64,000 nucleotides of DNA from Ophioderma brevispina. Taxonomy: Eukaryota; Echinodermata; Ophiuroidea; Amphilepidida; Ophiodermatidae. Positions 35,250 through 47,300 of the stretch are shown piece by piece; the first letter of the stretch is position 1, and every line of letters starts with the position of its first letter. Below the pieces are notes generated by a model, which ran no database searches, was not told the origin of the DNA, and was given only the letters and a program-made list of their open reading frames with translations. The DNA lies in assembly GCA_023653785.1 (NCBI GenBank), contig JAMKCH010012738.1, positions 1-64,000 on the forward strand, written 5' to 3'. The translations under genes and the position numbers were made by a program.

Positions 35250-35875
35250 TGGGGAGGGGGTGGGACTGTTGCAGGGGGGGGGGGAGGGGGTGGGGGATGG
35301 CCGGGGGGGGGGGAGGGTGGGGGACGGTGTTGTGAGGCGAAGGGGGGGGGGAGGGGGGGGGGGGTGAAGGGGGGTGGGGAGGGGGGGGGGGTGTCATGTG
35401 GTGGGGGAGGCGTTTGGGGGGGGGGGGGAAGGGTGTTGGGGAAGGAGAGGGTGGGGGGGGAATGGGGTGGGGAGGGGGGGGGGAGGGGGGGGGGAGGGGG
35501 GTGGAGCGGTGGAGGCAGGTGGTGGGGGGAGGGAGGGTGTGGAGGGGTGGGAGGTGGTGTGGTGGGGGGGGGGGGCGAGACTGGAGAGGGTGGCAAGGGG
35601 GTGGGTGGGGAGGGAAATGGGGGGTTGGGGGTGTTGGGGGGAACGGGAGGCGTGTTCCAAGGGTTGGGGTGGGGGTGGGCCGCGGTTGGGGTTGTTTGGA
35701 GTTGTTTTCAGGAGGGGTAGGGTGTTGCGGGGGTGGGGTTTTTGCAGGAGTTTGGGGAGGGGGTGGGTGTTGCGGGTGTTTGAGAGTGGTGGGAGGTTTT
35801 TTGCGGATGTTTGGGAGGGGTGGCAGGTGTTGGGGGGGGTGGGGTGGTTTGTAGTTGGCCTTTATCACATTTAGT
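35250..35875. repeat. 600-bp G-rich minisatellite, strand-asymmetric
   Basis: The plus strand is almost only G with T and A; C is nearly absent. The 3' part resolves into loosely repeated ~35-40-bp units such as GGAGGGGTGGGTGTTGCGGG. Many runs of four or more G lie close enough for G-quadruplexes. The long proline/histidine or glycine frames predicted here are products of composition, not genes. Confidence 0.85.
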
Positions 35876-36199
35876 GATCTCGGACATTTGCGCTGGACAG
35901 ATTTTACGCAATCGCGTAGATAAGAGTTTCCTGTTTTTTTTCTCGGAAACGGAATCAGGATTTCATTTTTAAAATCAACTTTGTACAACAATAAAATTGG
36001 GCCCACAATAATTATCAACACGCAAAAAAACTCCTGGGTCCACATGGCCCCACTTACAAGGCAGGCCATATTTTGTGGAGTACTTAACCATACATTTATA
36101 CAACAACGTCCTCATGACACACTCCCATATAACCACAAATGACCACACATTTGAATGTAAGTCCTGTAACTTTGCAACTGCCACAGAATTGAACAATGG

Positions 36200-37040
36200 T
36201 CTAGAGCCTTGTATTAGGTTAATCAGGATCTACTCTACGTAACCAGGTGCTGCTGTCACGCGCTCCGCACCTTTAGAATCGACCCAAATCATAACCAAGA
36301 ACAAACAAACCTCGGCAAGAATACTGTAAACATGACTCGCAATCGTAGCTTTGTTCTAAGACCGGTGATGGGCAGAGCAGTCACTGCATCGTCTAAGGAA
36401 CGGAGTACCACATGGATCACAGGGCTGGTGCTCCCATGCCCTGTTCAACTTGTTATATCAGCGATTTCCCTCAACAACATCTAGACATATGGCTTCGCCG
36501 AAGATCTTGCCCTTCACTCGGAGAGAAGCTGGACTGAATAGAATTAGAAAGTACACTTACTGCAGATTGAATCCGATTTGCAGCATATCTCCGACCTGGA
36601 GACCTCCAAGTCTGAGTGAAAGCCAAGACCACCGCTACTGCCTTTTCATCTTAACCTTTGGGGGGCCTGCAGTCATTTCTTTATACGTTGTAACCACATG
36701 GTCGTGTCCTTTAGAGGTGGCCTTCCAAATGCTGTCAGGTGATTTGGAAAGCCCTCTAAAACACCACAAGGACATAGGCTTGTTTCGACTCATTGAAATC
36801 CATTGTTCATGCAGCTAATTCTGAATGTGCCCAGGAAATGAAGATTTTCACCTAAACCCTTTTTTGAAGGTAGTAATTTTGAATCAGGGACTTGAGTCTC
36901 CGTTAGTTCCCCAAAGGATTAACAAACCAAAGTGGCTCATCGCCAGCCTTCAAAATCAACCCTCATGGGCGCCTCTGCCATACAATCCTACACCAACTTA
37001 TCATGGAGTGAAGCTTTATCGGCTAGCTTACTTAGGGACG
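36200..37040 (+). pseudogene. LINE (non-LTR retrotransposon) reverse-transcriptase relic, part 1
   Basis: Broken frames spell LINE reverse transcriptase. Around 36330-36370 is RNRSFVLR; around 36400-36480 is a G-V-P-x-G-S-like stretch leading to LFNL and YISDFP. The YADDLA-equivalent follows near 36485-36510, with ATATGGCTTCGCCGAAGATC as its decayed DNA. Then come AGLNRI and a TWR-LQVSES-like string, and PTPTYHGVKLYRL near 36985-37025, the post-RT T-Y-L-G-V-x-L-D segment. The reading continues at 37323 after a small inserted element. It is full of stops and frameshifts and has no endonuclease domain, so it is dead. Confidence 0.75.
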
Positions 37041-37322
37041 GTCATTCTTTATGCCGGGGGGGGGGAGATGGAGGATTTTCAATTCAACTTTTTTCGGCAA
37101 ACCTTTTCGCGTTCCTTCCCCCCTCGCTTTTCGCGTTCAAAAATTTCACTACTCCCCCCTTGATCATGCTGATTTTCCCCATTTAAATTCATGTTCCCCC
37201 TCTCTCTCCTCTCTCGTTGATGAAAACTTTTCACGTTCACCCGTCTCTCTCTTTTACAAAAATTTTTCGGTTTTTCCGCCGCAAATCCTCCATCCCCCCC
37301 CCCCCCCGGCGAAATAATGACC
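37041..37322. mobile_element. MITE with G-run terminal repeats, inserted in the LINE
   Basis: The left end GGTCATTCTTTATGCC followed by a G-run and GATGGAGGATTTT is inverted at 37285-37322 (AAATCCTCCATC, a C-run, GGCGAAATAATGACC). The interior is pyrimidine-rich with repeated TTTTCGCGTTC words. LINE coding similarity stops at the left edge and resumes just after the right edge. Confidence 0.75.
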
Positions 37323-37497
37323 CCTCCCTTATCGGAAGTATCCTCGAGTCCGTTAATGTGCAAAGGCTTCTGCGCAAAGGTATCTTCGGGGAATAACCTC
37401 TTGTGCCGCCTTGCTGGATCTTGATGGGGTGCTAGCCCATCAACTCTACGCACCACCACCGCCCTGAATCTGGTCTACAGCGCTGCGAATATGTTTC
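37323..37497 (+). pseudogene. LINE relic, part 2
   Basis: One frame reads CRLAGS, a stop, then WGASPSTLRTTTALNLVYSA, the thumb-side segment that follows T-Y-L-G-V-x-L in the same class of LINE. It continues part 1 across the MITE at 37041-37322 and is cut off at 37498 by another repeat. Confidence 0.7.
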
Positions 37498-37965
37498 CGC
37501 CGGGGGGCACTCCCTAAAATAGGTGACGGTGATGTGCGGCACTATTGACCCCCGGACCCCCTTTTTAAACCTGCTGTCACTGAAAGACCCCCCCCCCTTT
37601 GTTTAACCAGTCCACTGAAAGAACCAGACCCCCCCTTTTTTACTCTCAGTTGATGCCGCCCATTTTTAATCAAAGATGTCACTGAATGACCCCCTTCTTT
37701 CTATTTTCAGCTCTCACAGAAGCCCCTCTTTTTTTTTAATGTTTATAACAATATAAACTGGTGTTGAATGGTTATAATTTGCCTGAGAATGACCCCTTTT
37801 TTCACAAAATGTGAGAGGCTCAGTGATTGCCCCCCAGTTAGCAATCCTAACGGGTTTGAATGGTTAGAATTTGCCAAGAATGACCCCTTTTTTCACAAAA
37901 TGCGAGCGGCTCATTGATTGAACCACCCAGTTTTTGCATCCTCCTCATCAAATGACCCCTTTTTG
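37498..37965. repeat. GGGGGGCACTCC / CTGAATGACCCCC repeat
   Basis: Begins GGGGGGCACTCCCTAAAATA, then repeats variants of CACTGAATGACCCCCTTTTT about every 60-80 bp. It resembles a repeat I recall as common in marine invertebrate genomes, but no family name can be assigned here. It interrupts the LINE relic. Confidence 0.6.
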
Positions 37966-38044
37966 TCCCGCCTGAACTTTGTTCGGCCTAGACTTAGTAT
38001 CTTTTACTGCTGGTCTGTCTGTGCTCCGTCCGTGTCCACTAGCT

Positions 38045-38460
38045 TGTGTACATTTATCTGGAGTTCCGTACAGGCAACGACGATGAAACTTGTTGTTAAA
38101 GAGCGGTCCCATGAGGTTCTCGACCTTAAAGATTTTGGGGCGTAAAATATGCTAATTAAGTAATATAATTTTTTGCATAATTACGAAAATGTTCCCGCCA
38201 GGCTTGTGTACTAGTTTTCGGATTTCCGTAATGTGTATAATGATGTACTTGGAGAAGGGAGCGGGCGGGAGAATTCTCGACCTGATTAGATTTTTGGCGT
38301 AGTTCGGGGCAAAATAAGTATGCAAATGAAGCTAATTAAAATCAAAAATCGTGTAATTGCATTGATTCAGGAAATTCCTTCACTACATGAAAGCCGATTA
38401 TGATGGTGCGCATCTTTGTTTACAACTTTGTAAGTGCGTGATATATGCGGCTTGTCTGCG
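38045..38460. repeat. ~170-bp repeat units (family A), second block
   Basis: Same words and order as 34730-35240: GGAGTTCCGTA, GGTTCTCGACC, GCATAATTACGAAAA, CTCGACCTGATTAGATTTT, ATGCAAATGAAGCTAATTA and ATGGTGCGCATCTTT. Again followed immediately by G-rich GGGTGTTGCGGG repeats. Confidence 0.65.
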
Positions 38461-38625
38461 TGTTTGCGGGTTGTTGGGGGAGGGGTGTTGTGGGTTGTGG
38501 AGAGTTGGGTGTTGCGGGTTTTTGGGGAGGGGTGGGTGTCTTTCGGATTTTTGGGTAGGGGTGGAGTGTTTGCGGTTGTTTGGGTGATGGGTTGGGGTGT
38601 TGTGTTGGGGAGGGGGATATCTCAA
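38460..38625. repeat. G-rich minisatellite, second block
   Basis: Units close to GGGAGGGGTGGGTGT and TTGCGGGTTTTTGGGG are shared with the 3' part of the tract at 35250-35875. As there, it sits next to family A repeat units. Confidence 0.7.
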
Positions 38626-38839
38626 TCCTCCACTGTATCTGCTTGCCACTTTTTTGGGGGGGGACCCCCTGTACTCATACAATTGCATCATTGTTTGCTG
38701 CAGCCTGCTCTTTGTCTTACATCTTGCACGAAAACCAGGCGAACTTGTGGTTCGAGAACCGCCTGTTCCCTTAAGTTCCTCAGAGATGCCTGTTTGAAAG
38801 TCCATCCGCACATCCACGTCACTTTCATGAGTGCCCCCC

Positions 38840-39480
38840 CCCCCCGGCTGCAATAGCCTCAACATAAAGAGCGGACACAGACTCAACGAACTGAGAACCA
38901 TTACTGGCTGCCTTCGTCCCACTTCATCTTAGTTTTCTACAGTGCGTTTCAGTATTGCCCTCATGCTTCAGAGAGATCATCACCCATAAACTGGTGAATA
39001 AGGCAAACTTTGACAACAAGCATCGCTGCATAACACTGTCAAAGAATCACCAACTCGGCAGACAGACTGTGCTCTCATCGATTTTTCTGTCGACACGCTG
39101 AAACTCTCCAGCTCCCATTCAACAACATTTTACAGACGTGACACTGCCTGGCTAGATACCCCCAAGACCAGACCGACTTCACTACAAACCTATGACAAGA
39201 ACTCCAACCTTTTAGCAATCTTCCACTAAGAAATGCGTCACCCCCCCTTGAACATGATTCGCACAGGAGTCGGTCGTTTCAACAGCAATAGTACCGACGG
39301 GGGCTGTGACCATCTGCCAATGTGGCTCTCCGTTAGGGTAGCAGACTGAAGACGCAGAACGACTGAGGAATCACATCTCATGAGTTGCCTTACCTTTCAT
39401 TAAACCTGAACCAACAACAATGAGCTGGCTCCACAAAATCAACACTTAGCTGCTGCCTCATACGCCAAGGGCGGCCGGCA
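38840..39480 (+). pseudogene. LINE relic, 3' coding end
   Basis: The frames read RLNELRTITGCLRPTSS near 38880-38930, THKLVNKANFDNKHRC near 38985-39030, and RTGVGRF-NSN near 39265. CQCGSPLG (C-x-C-G) and decayed downstream His/Cys positions follow near 39315-39345. This is the C-terminal region of the same LINE class as 36200-37497, so one copy probably spans 36.2-39.5 kb, split by later insertions. A G-tract lies at 39606-39620. Confidence 0.65.
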
Positions 39481-39489
39481 AACCAAATT

Positions 39490-42400
39490 TTGATGAATTG
39501 GATCCAAAACTAAGTGAATACACAAAAGAGTGCAAGGTCTGGCAACACAAAGATATTAAACCTGTATCAGTCAGTAACATTTGGGTGATTAACTCCATTT
39601 CACTAGAGGGGGGGGGGGGGGATCTATGAAATGGATATGGGTTGTTTTTTGTCAAAGACTCGGTTATGCCAGTGAAGGGAGCACCGCGAGCACGAGAGAG
39701 GTTTCATTTTCCACTGATTATACTTCCATGCAGAACTGTTCAGATGGAATGAGTAAATCAGTCCCGACTGTAGAGAAGACTAGATATTGATACAAATAAG
39801 GTGGCTGTGAAGTCAGGAATTAGTCAAATGGCCAGCTAGTTTTTAGTTTTTTCATGTTTTTTAACGGCATTAACATGTGTTCTTTCCATATATGTAACAG
39901 AATCTATATATATTTATTTTTTCCTCAATGTTGTCATTCATTAACTTTTACTATGTACGCATTTTTGACAAGGGGTGGTGAACAATCACATGGGGCTGAA
40001 CTGCAAAAGGGCGGCTAATTTCGCGTATTACGCATACTCGCCTGTGCTATTCGGCGCGCGCGATTTAATGAGCGCATCAGAAAACGCCTTGATGCATCGG
40101 TTCGATATGACGCATAGCCATGGTTAACTTGTATGGCAATTAAAATGTTTGCCCACGTGAGTTGCTTTGGCAAACAGAATGGGATTTAAATTTCACGACT
40201 TGGCATCATAAATTGTTGAATTTGATCATAAGTATTCCAGATGAAGCAATTTTGACCTGGTTGCAGAATCAGTGAAGGAATAAGAGATGAAACGCTTGTG
40301 GTTTGGAGTAAGGCTATATTTTGTAGCGAAATGGGAAATATTTGGACAAAATGGCCCGGGATTTTCTCTGTGTTCACTTTCGGCGTTAATTCGTGTGATT
40401 TTCGGTTCCAGTTACTCGAAATCCCATATCAGCAAAAGGGAAGAATGAATGCATCGGATAGGGAATTATCAAAATCTAGGGTCGGTATTTTTAGTTTATT
40501 CATTTTTGGTTTAAATCGTGATTTATGTCAACCTTTGAACACTCTTGGCGTTGTTCCAAATTGAAAAACGCGGTTTTTGGCTTTTTGGCAAATAATTTGA
40601 TAAAAGTGCAGAAGGAATTGAAAAAAAGGGGAAATTACAGACCCTAGAACTATGAATCTGTAACAGAAATACGAACAAGGCACATTTCTTATAATTTCTA
40701 GATTTTTATAGGGAACCAAAAAAAAATGAGTGGTGTGAAATGAAAAATACGCCAATTTTTTATGATTTTTCTCAAAAAATATTTTTCCTTTCTTGAAGTT
40801 TTGAAGGGAAAAAAATATTATCATATTTGATTCCTTGAGTCATTTCTTCTCAAATATGTATTTCTGTGTTATGTTGGAACAACAATTAAGAAGAAGCAGA
40901 TTACGGCAAAAACAGTTTCCTTTGAATTTCCTAACTTCCACAGCCCACCTTTAAATGATCCGAGTGGACATACAACGGTTGGGGTTGGTGATATCCCCAT
41001 AGGAGGTTAATGGGTGGCAAATTGGTCATCTGGGAACCTCTTTCTTTTAATAATTGAACATGTTAAAATCATGGGTTTACAATGTATTTCAATTTAAGGT
41101 TCATTAATTATTCATTTTTTTGTGTATGTGATATGTACAGCCCTGCAGATGATACTTATTGTAGCACGCATTATAAGTGACTATTATATTATTTATTTGT
41201 CACGACGGGTTCGCGCATGGACCCCAGAACCTCAACAAACTGGTCAAATTTAAACAAATAATTCCATTCTGTTGCCCTTAATTTCTACTTGATTTTTGTT
41301 ATAGGACATTGCAATGCATTGTGGGATAATCAAAACACACTCTGAACAAAACCAGAGTATTTTATTTAGTGGAGCGGTTTGGACTGCACAATTGTCGGAC
41401 AACCCATCCCATCGACAACAAAAACGCAACCATTCTATGTCGAAAGATAGCTAATAAATCATGAAAAAAAAAAAGATGGGTTGTGGTCAAAAATTTTGGT
41501 TGCAGGGGGTGTTTTTTGGGTACAAAAATCAACGTTTTTTGCCTGAATAAAAGATATCAAGATTTATTAATTCTTAGCAAAACAAATTGTAATCATCAGG
41601 CAATACTATCAATCTCTTGACATTTATATTATAGTTTTCTTGTTTTATTCAATATATAAAGGGTATAGAACTGTAGCCCCCAAAATCACCTTTTCTAAAA
41701 AAAGAATGTCCTTTTGACACATGTCACCACAACGCGTATTACCGAAGCCTTTATGCAATGTATAAAGCCTATATCAATAACAAAAAGGGATACTATAAAA
41801 ATAAGATTGAATATTTTTACCTTAAAAAATATAAAAAATAATAATTTCGCTTATCTTGCAACTTTGCGCCCAAATTTCATTTTTCCGGCATAGAAATCAT
41901 CCCTGCCACCAAATATTTCAACCACAACCACTTTGCTTCAATCTTACTGATATTTTATCCTTCAAATAAAAGGTGGTTGTGTTTTGTTGTACGGTGGGGA
42001 GGGGTAACAGCTCTAACTAGAGGACTTTTCAAGCTCGTCGCTCCGCGCATTGTCATTATCTTTGATTTTAGCCTTGGCGATTTTGCGTGAGTTAAAGTCT
42101 GAATACAACTGACAACATTTGAGAAACCACCAGGTTGTTGCCAGCATTAAGTACTTGGTATTATTGATTTCCATTCAGGCCGTTTGTAGGACAGACAATA
42201 ATCCTGTAATAACTCATTTTTTAATCAACTTCAAACATTTGATCTAACATTATATGCGACTGACAAAAACTTATAGACTGATAAAACCACAACTACTTCG
42301 CATTGCGAGTTTTTGGAACCACATCCGGAAACCAACAAACATTTGTGTAAGCCTTCTAGACTTATCATGAATCATACTTATTATTTGTTAATATCCATAA

Positions 42401-42985
42401 TGTCATCGTGAAGATATGATGAACGTTGTACAAAAAACAATGCAAAATCATTGTTAAATTCAGAGAAGATGAGAAAGAAGGAGATGCTCGATTGCAATCC
42501 GATTACCCAGGATTATTCCTATCATTCCTCATATTATCATTGTTAGACTTCAGGGCCACAACTCTGATTGACCTTTGAAGTAATATGTTCAACCGCCTCA
42601 AGTCTAGCCGTTCGGGAAGGTTTCACAACAGGAAGTATTGACACTCTCCCACTAAATAAGCTTTATTAATTTCAGCTAAAATCTCTGCTGGCAATGAACC
42701 CCGCGGTTGTTCTGACTGATGTTATTTATTTTAATCGTTGCGAAATAATTGAGGAAATCAGTGACTTTTTACAACCAAAGAAACAGCAAATCGTACCCTT
42801 TTTCGTAAGCTAACTTGATTTCAAAGTTTTGGGGGTCAATTAAGCTGTTATTAATTTTCGGCTAATTTCCATTTCCTGTGACATATGATATGATGAATGA
42901 TTAGATAAAATGCATATTCAATACATCTCAACCATCCTTTTTTGTGTCCAGGAAGTGTCCAAAGTGCCAAAATACTTGAATTTGG
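39490..42985. other. Non-coding stretch, nothing recognised
   Basis: AT-rich sequence with no frame of recognisable composition, no matched inverted ends and no RNA gene seen. Confidence 0.5.
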
Positions 42986-42987
42986 GG

Positions 42988-43236
42988 TCAAAGTTGTTTA
43001 TAACTGATGCAGGCGAGTACATTTCGCTGTGTACTGATCACAACCATCTGTATAGACCTGTGCAATACCATTGAACACTGGTAGTGAATGTTTCTGGGAT
43101 ACTGACAGGTGTATGAATGTTCTCCAGCAATTAGCGTAAGTCTTTGGTCCAATCGATTAGATTTAAGCCGATTGACATGAATAGGCGGTTGAACATTTAT
43201 CTTTTGATAAGCATCGAACCACTCCTTGCGTTCCAT
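42988..43236 (-). CDS. Unidentified open frame, 82 codons, 1.1 kb upstream of the secreted-protein exon
   Basis: The minus-strand frame starts MERKEWFDAYQKINVQPPIH and contains GEHSYTCQYPRNIHYQCS. Composition is protein-like with three cysteines, but no domain is recognised and there is no signal peptide. It might be an isolated exon or transposon residue. Confidence 0.2.
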   Translation of the reverse strand: MERKEWFDAYQKINVQPPIHVNRLKSNRLDQRLTLIAGEHSYTCQYPRNIHYQCSMVLHRSIQMVVISTQRNVLACISYKQL

Positions 43237-44360
43237 TCTTCTCTGGTTAAATGTAGGTTCCTCTGTTTCATTCTAATTGTTGTTATGTATGTTGACAGCC
43301 TCCTCCAGCTGAGACGTGCAAACCTCTCTTTGTTCAGAGACAAGTTGTTAGTTGAGTAAGATATTTCAATGGACCTGAGTTTTGTTAGTACGAGTTTGCA
43401 GTTTTTTGTGTTCCAGTGAGTTTAGTTTACTTAGATTTGTATCCGGGTCCGGATTCCAGCCCGCCATAAAACATAATTTATGTGCTGAAAAAATAAAAGA
43501 ATGGTCAATAACTATAACTACTTACTGTACCAAAACCACAGTCCGTTATTTTCCATAGTTTCTTTCGATTTTGAGTATGGCTGATCATATCAGCAAATTA
43601 TTATTACCGTTATGTGTATGGAAACCAAAACATTTGCAGTCGCCCTTTTAATATTTATTTTTTTTTTGCAAATAAAACTGATGATGTCAATTATCAGATT
43701 ATTTTAGGAAAATAGACTTTTGACCAAATAAGGGAAAATAGTGATATTCCTATTTTACGCAGAAAGTTTGATCTCGACAAAACTTCTAACTCCTATATCT
43801 CCATTGAGGGGCATGAGAGCATACACCTATCATTGCCTATCTAACCACAATATACAAGGTGAAATTTGGAATATCCTATTCAACGAAGTTATAGCTATAT
43901 ACCAACGAATGAATATATTCTTTCCTTGCATGGATAAAAACATTCAATATTTAATTTGTTTGTATTTATGTTTGGGAGCATTAACAGTGCAACCCGTATA
44001 TGGTATATTATTGTTTTTAAATACTCTTTGTTATTCAAAATTGTCCATATAGAACTCGTCAGTAAATCCTCTCTCATTCTTGTGCTGAATATTCAATGGC
44101 TGGATTTATTCTCTCAAGGAGAATCAATCGACCAGTAAAGTAATCGATTTAATATCTACATCCTTGACGACGACAGGTGAAAGGAGTCTTCAGTGTTTCC
44201 GTGGTGTTATAATGTATTTTCTGGACGGTAAACTGCGTGGTCGTTGTGATAGTGCAACTCACGGCCCATACTTGTCGTGTTAAAAGCCGGTAGAGAAACA
44301 CCAAGTTCCTGCTATATCATCAGTTAAGAGATAACGAGTGAGCGCTTAGATTAGATCACT

Positions 44361-47300
44361 ATGCATTTGCGACTCCATATCATCGTAACTGTGCTGATTT
44401 TGGTCGCAATTCACTATCTTCCCGTTGGAGGACAATTAAACTTACGCGATTTCATCGGCGGACTTGATGAAATTGACCTAGGCGACTTCATAGACGACGT
44501 CACTGATGACTTAGGCGAAGTAGACGACTTAGTGGACAACTTAGTTGATAACATTGTTAAGAGTGATTTTGACGGCTTCGATATTAATAGCGACTTGGAT
44601 TTAGATGGCTTGGGAGATCAGTTTGATAACTTTGCCGATCAGTTTGCAGATGGGTTCCCAGAAGGTTCCAGTTGGTTTGATCTTTTTGGGGATAACAGTT
44701 GGTTTGATGGGCTTTCACAAGGGCCAAGTTGGTTTAATCCTTTGGGCTCTAGTTGGTGGAAAGATTTAATTCCAGGTGAATCAGAATGGAGAGAATTCAT
44801 TCCGAGTGACGTGAGTTCCAGTTGGTTGGATTTCTTGCCTGATGGCACCAGGTGGTGGAAGTTTTTACCAGACGGGTCTAGCTGGTGGCATGTCTTCACA
44901 ACATCAGAGGAATTTCCTGACGGATCAAGCTGGTTTTGGGATATATTCGATTCATCTTGGTATTGGAATGATCAAACTTCATCTACTGAGGGTTTGTTCG
45001 GTCCATTTTTCAGCCGTCCCGGTTATTTTATCCATGATGTGAAGGTAACAGATGTAATGAATCTATTTGGTGACGTTCTCGATGCTTCATCCATTAGAGA
45101 ATCACTGCTGATATTTTGTGAGTTTGCAGAAAGTAATAAGGAGCTCATAGATGACTACACAGCATCTGAAGCACAACCGGTGGTAGATATCATTCAGAAT
45201 GAACTCTGGATGCTGTGCGACCAGGCGCAGGCGGAATCGGCAACGATAGATATAGAAGAAACGTGTTCGGGTTTGATGGGAACTTTCACCATGTTCATGG
45301 GTGACATGAGTGAGGTGAGGAGGAAGAAGAGAATGACAAGGTCTATGACATCTCCCTTTGACGGTGACTTTGACATACTGCCATCGGCATTAGATGATGC
45401 AATTTATGGTGTTCTCGGCGTGGATCTCTTCGACGGCGGTTCTTTTTGTAATAAGACACGAGATCTATTGGAAATGTCATCATTTACCCTGAGAAATTTA
45501 ACCCGTACTTACAAAATGGAACTTATCAGTTATGTGGATTGGGCAATTTCTTACGGAAGTGACCATTGCTATGTTCTTGGCGAAAATTTCACGAGTGATG
45601 GTATCAGACATTTCATAGGAAACTTGACCGAAAATTATATCCGGAGTGATGATATCAAGCATTTTGTAGGAAATTGGACAGAAGATTATTCCCATTATGT
45701 CAACTTCAGTGATTTTGAACATCATCGGGACTCTATCGTAGAAACATTGATTGGTGTTCTCACCAATATCACCGAACAGAAAGATGAACTCTGTGTTGTG
45801 ATGGATAATATGAAAGAAATATTAGAAGAAGCGGACTATTACAACGACACCGGTCCTATTGAGCGATTGATATCTAACGTAACAAGTCAATTGACATATT
45901 TACTAGAAGATGAAGATACATGCACATCAATATCAGAACTCGTAAATGGGTTACTTGAGCAGGTTGAGCAAGGGATATTCAACTTCAATCTCTCCAATTT
46001 TGAGAACCCCTTCACATTATGCAGAGATATTGGCGAGAATTTGCAAAATAGCATGGGCTCTATCATTGGAACTATCTATACACCTATAATGACTGGCATT
46101 CTTGAATTTCTCACAGAGCGTGTAAACGAGTATGTTTGTGGGACCGGGGAGAATTGGTCTTCGTCAACTGATGAATTCGACGATTTAGGGAATATCGTGG
46201 GAGAGATAATGGTAGTGATTGGAGGATATGCATCGAGAGAAGATCTGTGTTCTTCGTTTCCAGAGAAGTTGTGGGAAGAATGGTGGGAATCGAGTTTAAA
46301 CAGCCCACAAGACACTTTCACTGTTAATGTGTCCAACTTTGTAGACACATTTTTCACAATGGTTACCGATGCTAACGAATGCGAAGATATTGTTCACCTT
46401 CTGGAGAACATGTACAATGTTGACTTCAATAGTGTCACTGGATTTACGAATACAGAAGATATGTGCGCCTTCGTGACGGAATCTTTTAAAGGCAATACTA
46501 ACTTGGAACTTCTAAACATGCTGGGGTTGTCCAATGATGATATGATGAGTTCACTTAACATCTCACAATTACTTGATCCAGACACTATTGACTGGGATAC
46601 GCCGATTTCTTACTATCAATCTGTTCTTGCAATATTCGGCGACTCATTCAACACTAACACACTAATTGATAATCTTGCAATAATATGCGAACATTTTGGA
46701 GGCCCACTAAGTTTGCTGACAGGACCTCATGTAGGCGATCTCAATGAGCTATGTAATGCGTATGTCTCACAAAACTTTTCTGCTTTGAACGAAGAGCACC
46801 AAGAAATGTGTGAACGCGTTCTGGTACCAGTGATGTCCGGAGAAGAAGACCCTCTCGCTTTCCTAAATCTCCCCGAATGGGAGAATGAATTTCAACCTGA
46901 AGTTTTCGAAGCTGCTGGCATGGCTTTGGTTGGGATACATGTAGGTTTCACACCCGACCTGGATTTGGAAGATATATGCTCAATAGCCGGTGATCTGTTT
47001 GATGTTCAAGATAATTTTTTGGATGTTTTCATCAACATTGTCGATGAAGTGGCGCTTTTTATGGTTGAAGGATGGTTCGTAGGATTCTGTGAATCAAAAG
47101 ATGTAGTTTTCGATTATTTATTTCCTGACGACAATGATGACGGCGACGATTTTGAAAACACGCTAAACGAAATGGTCGGCTTAATGACTGGTATGGACAG
47201 CCTTGACAATGTCTGCACGCGTCTTCAACTTCTGGATGCTGCTGACGGTAATAGAGACGACCTAAAGATCTTCGTTGCAACAATACGAGAAAATATACAG

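Noticed and set aside
35161..36069. Long minus-strand frame (about 300 codons) of Pro/His/Thr and overlapping Gly-rich plus-strand frames
   Set aside because: All coincide with the G-rich minisatellite; several frames are open at once only because the tract lacks stop-forming A/T combinations. No start context or domain.
40186..40824. Overlapping 60-98-codon frames as small genes
   Set aside because: Low-complexity, AT-driven frames on both strands without any domain.
44639..44899. Minus-strand frame rich in NQLEPSG repeats opposite the W-rich array
   Set aside because: It is the complementary reading of the S-S-W repeat units of the real gene and follows their periodicity; no independent evidence.
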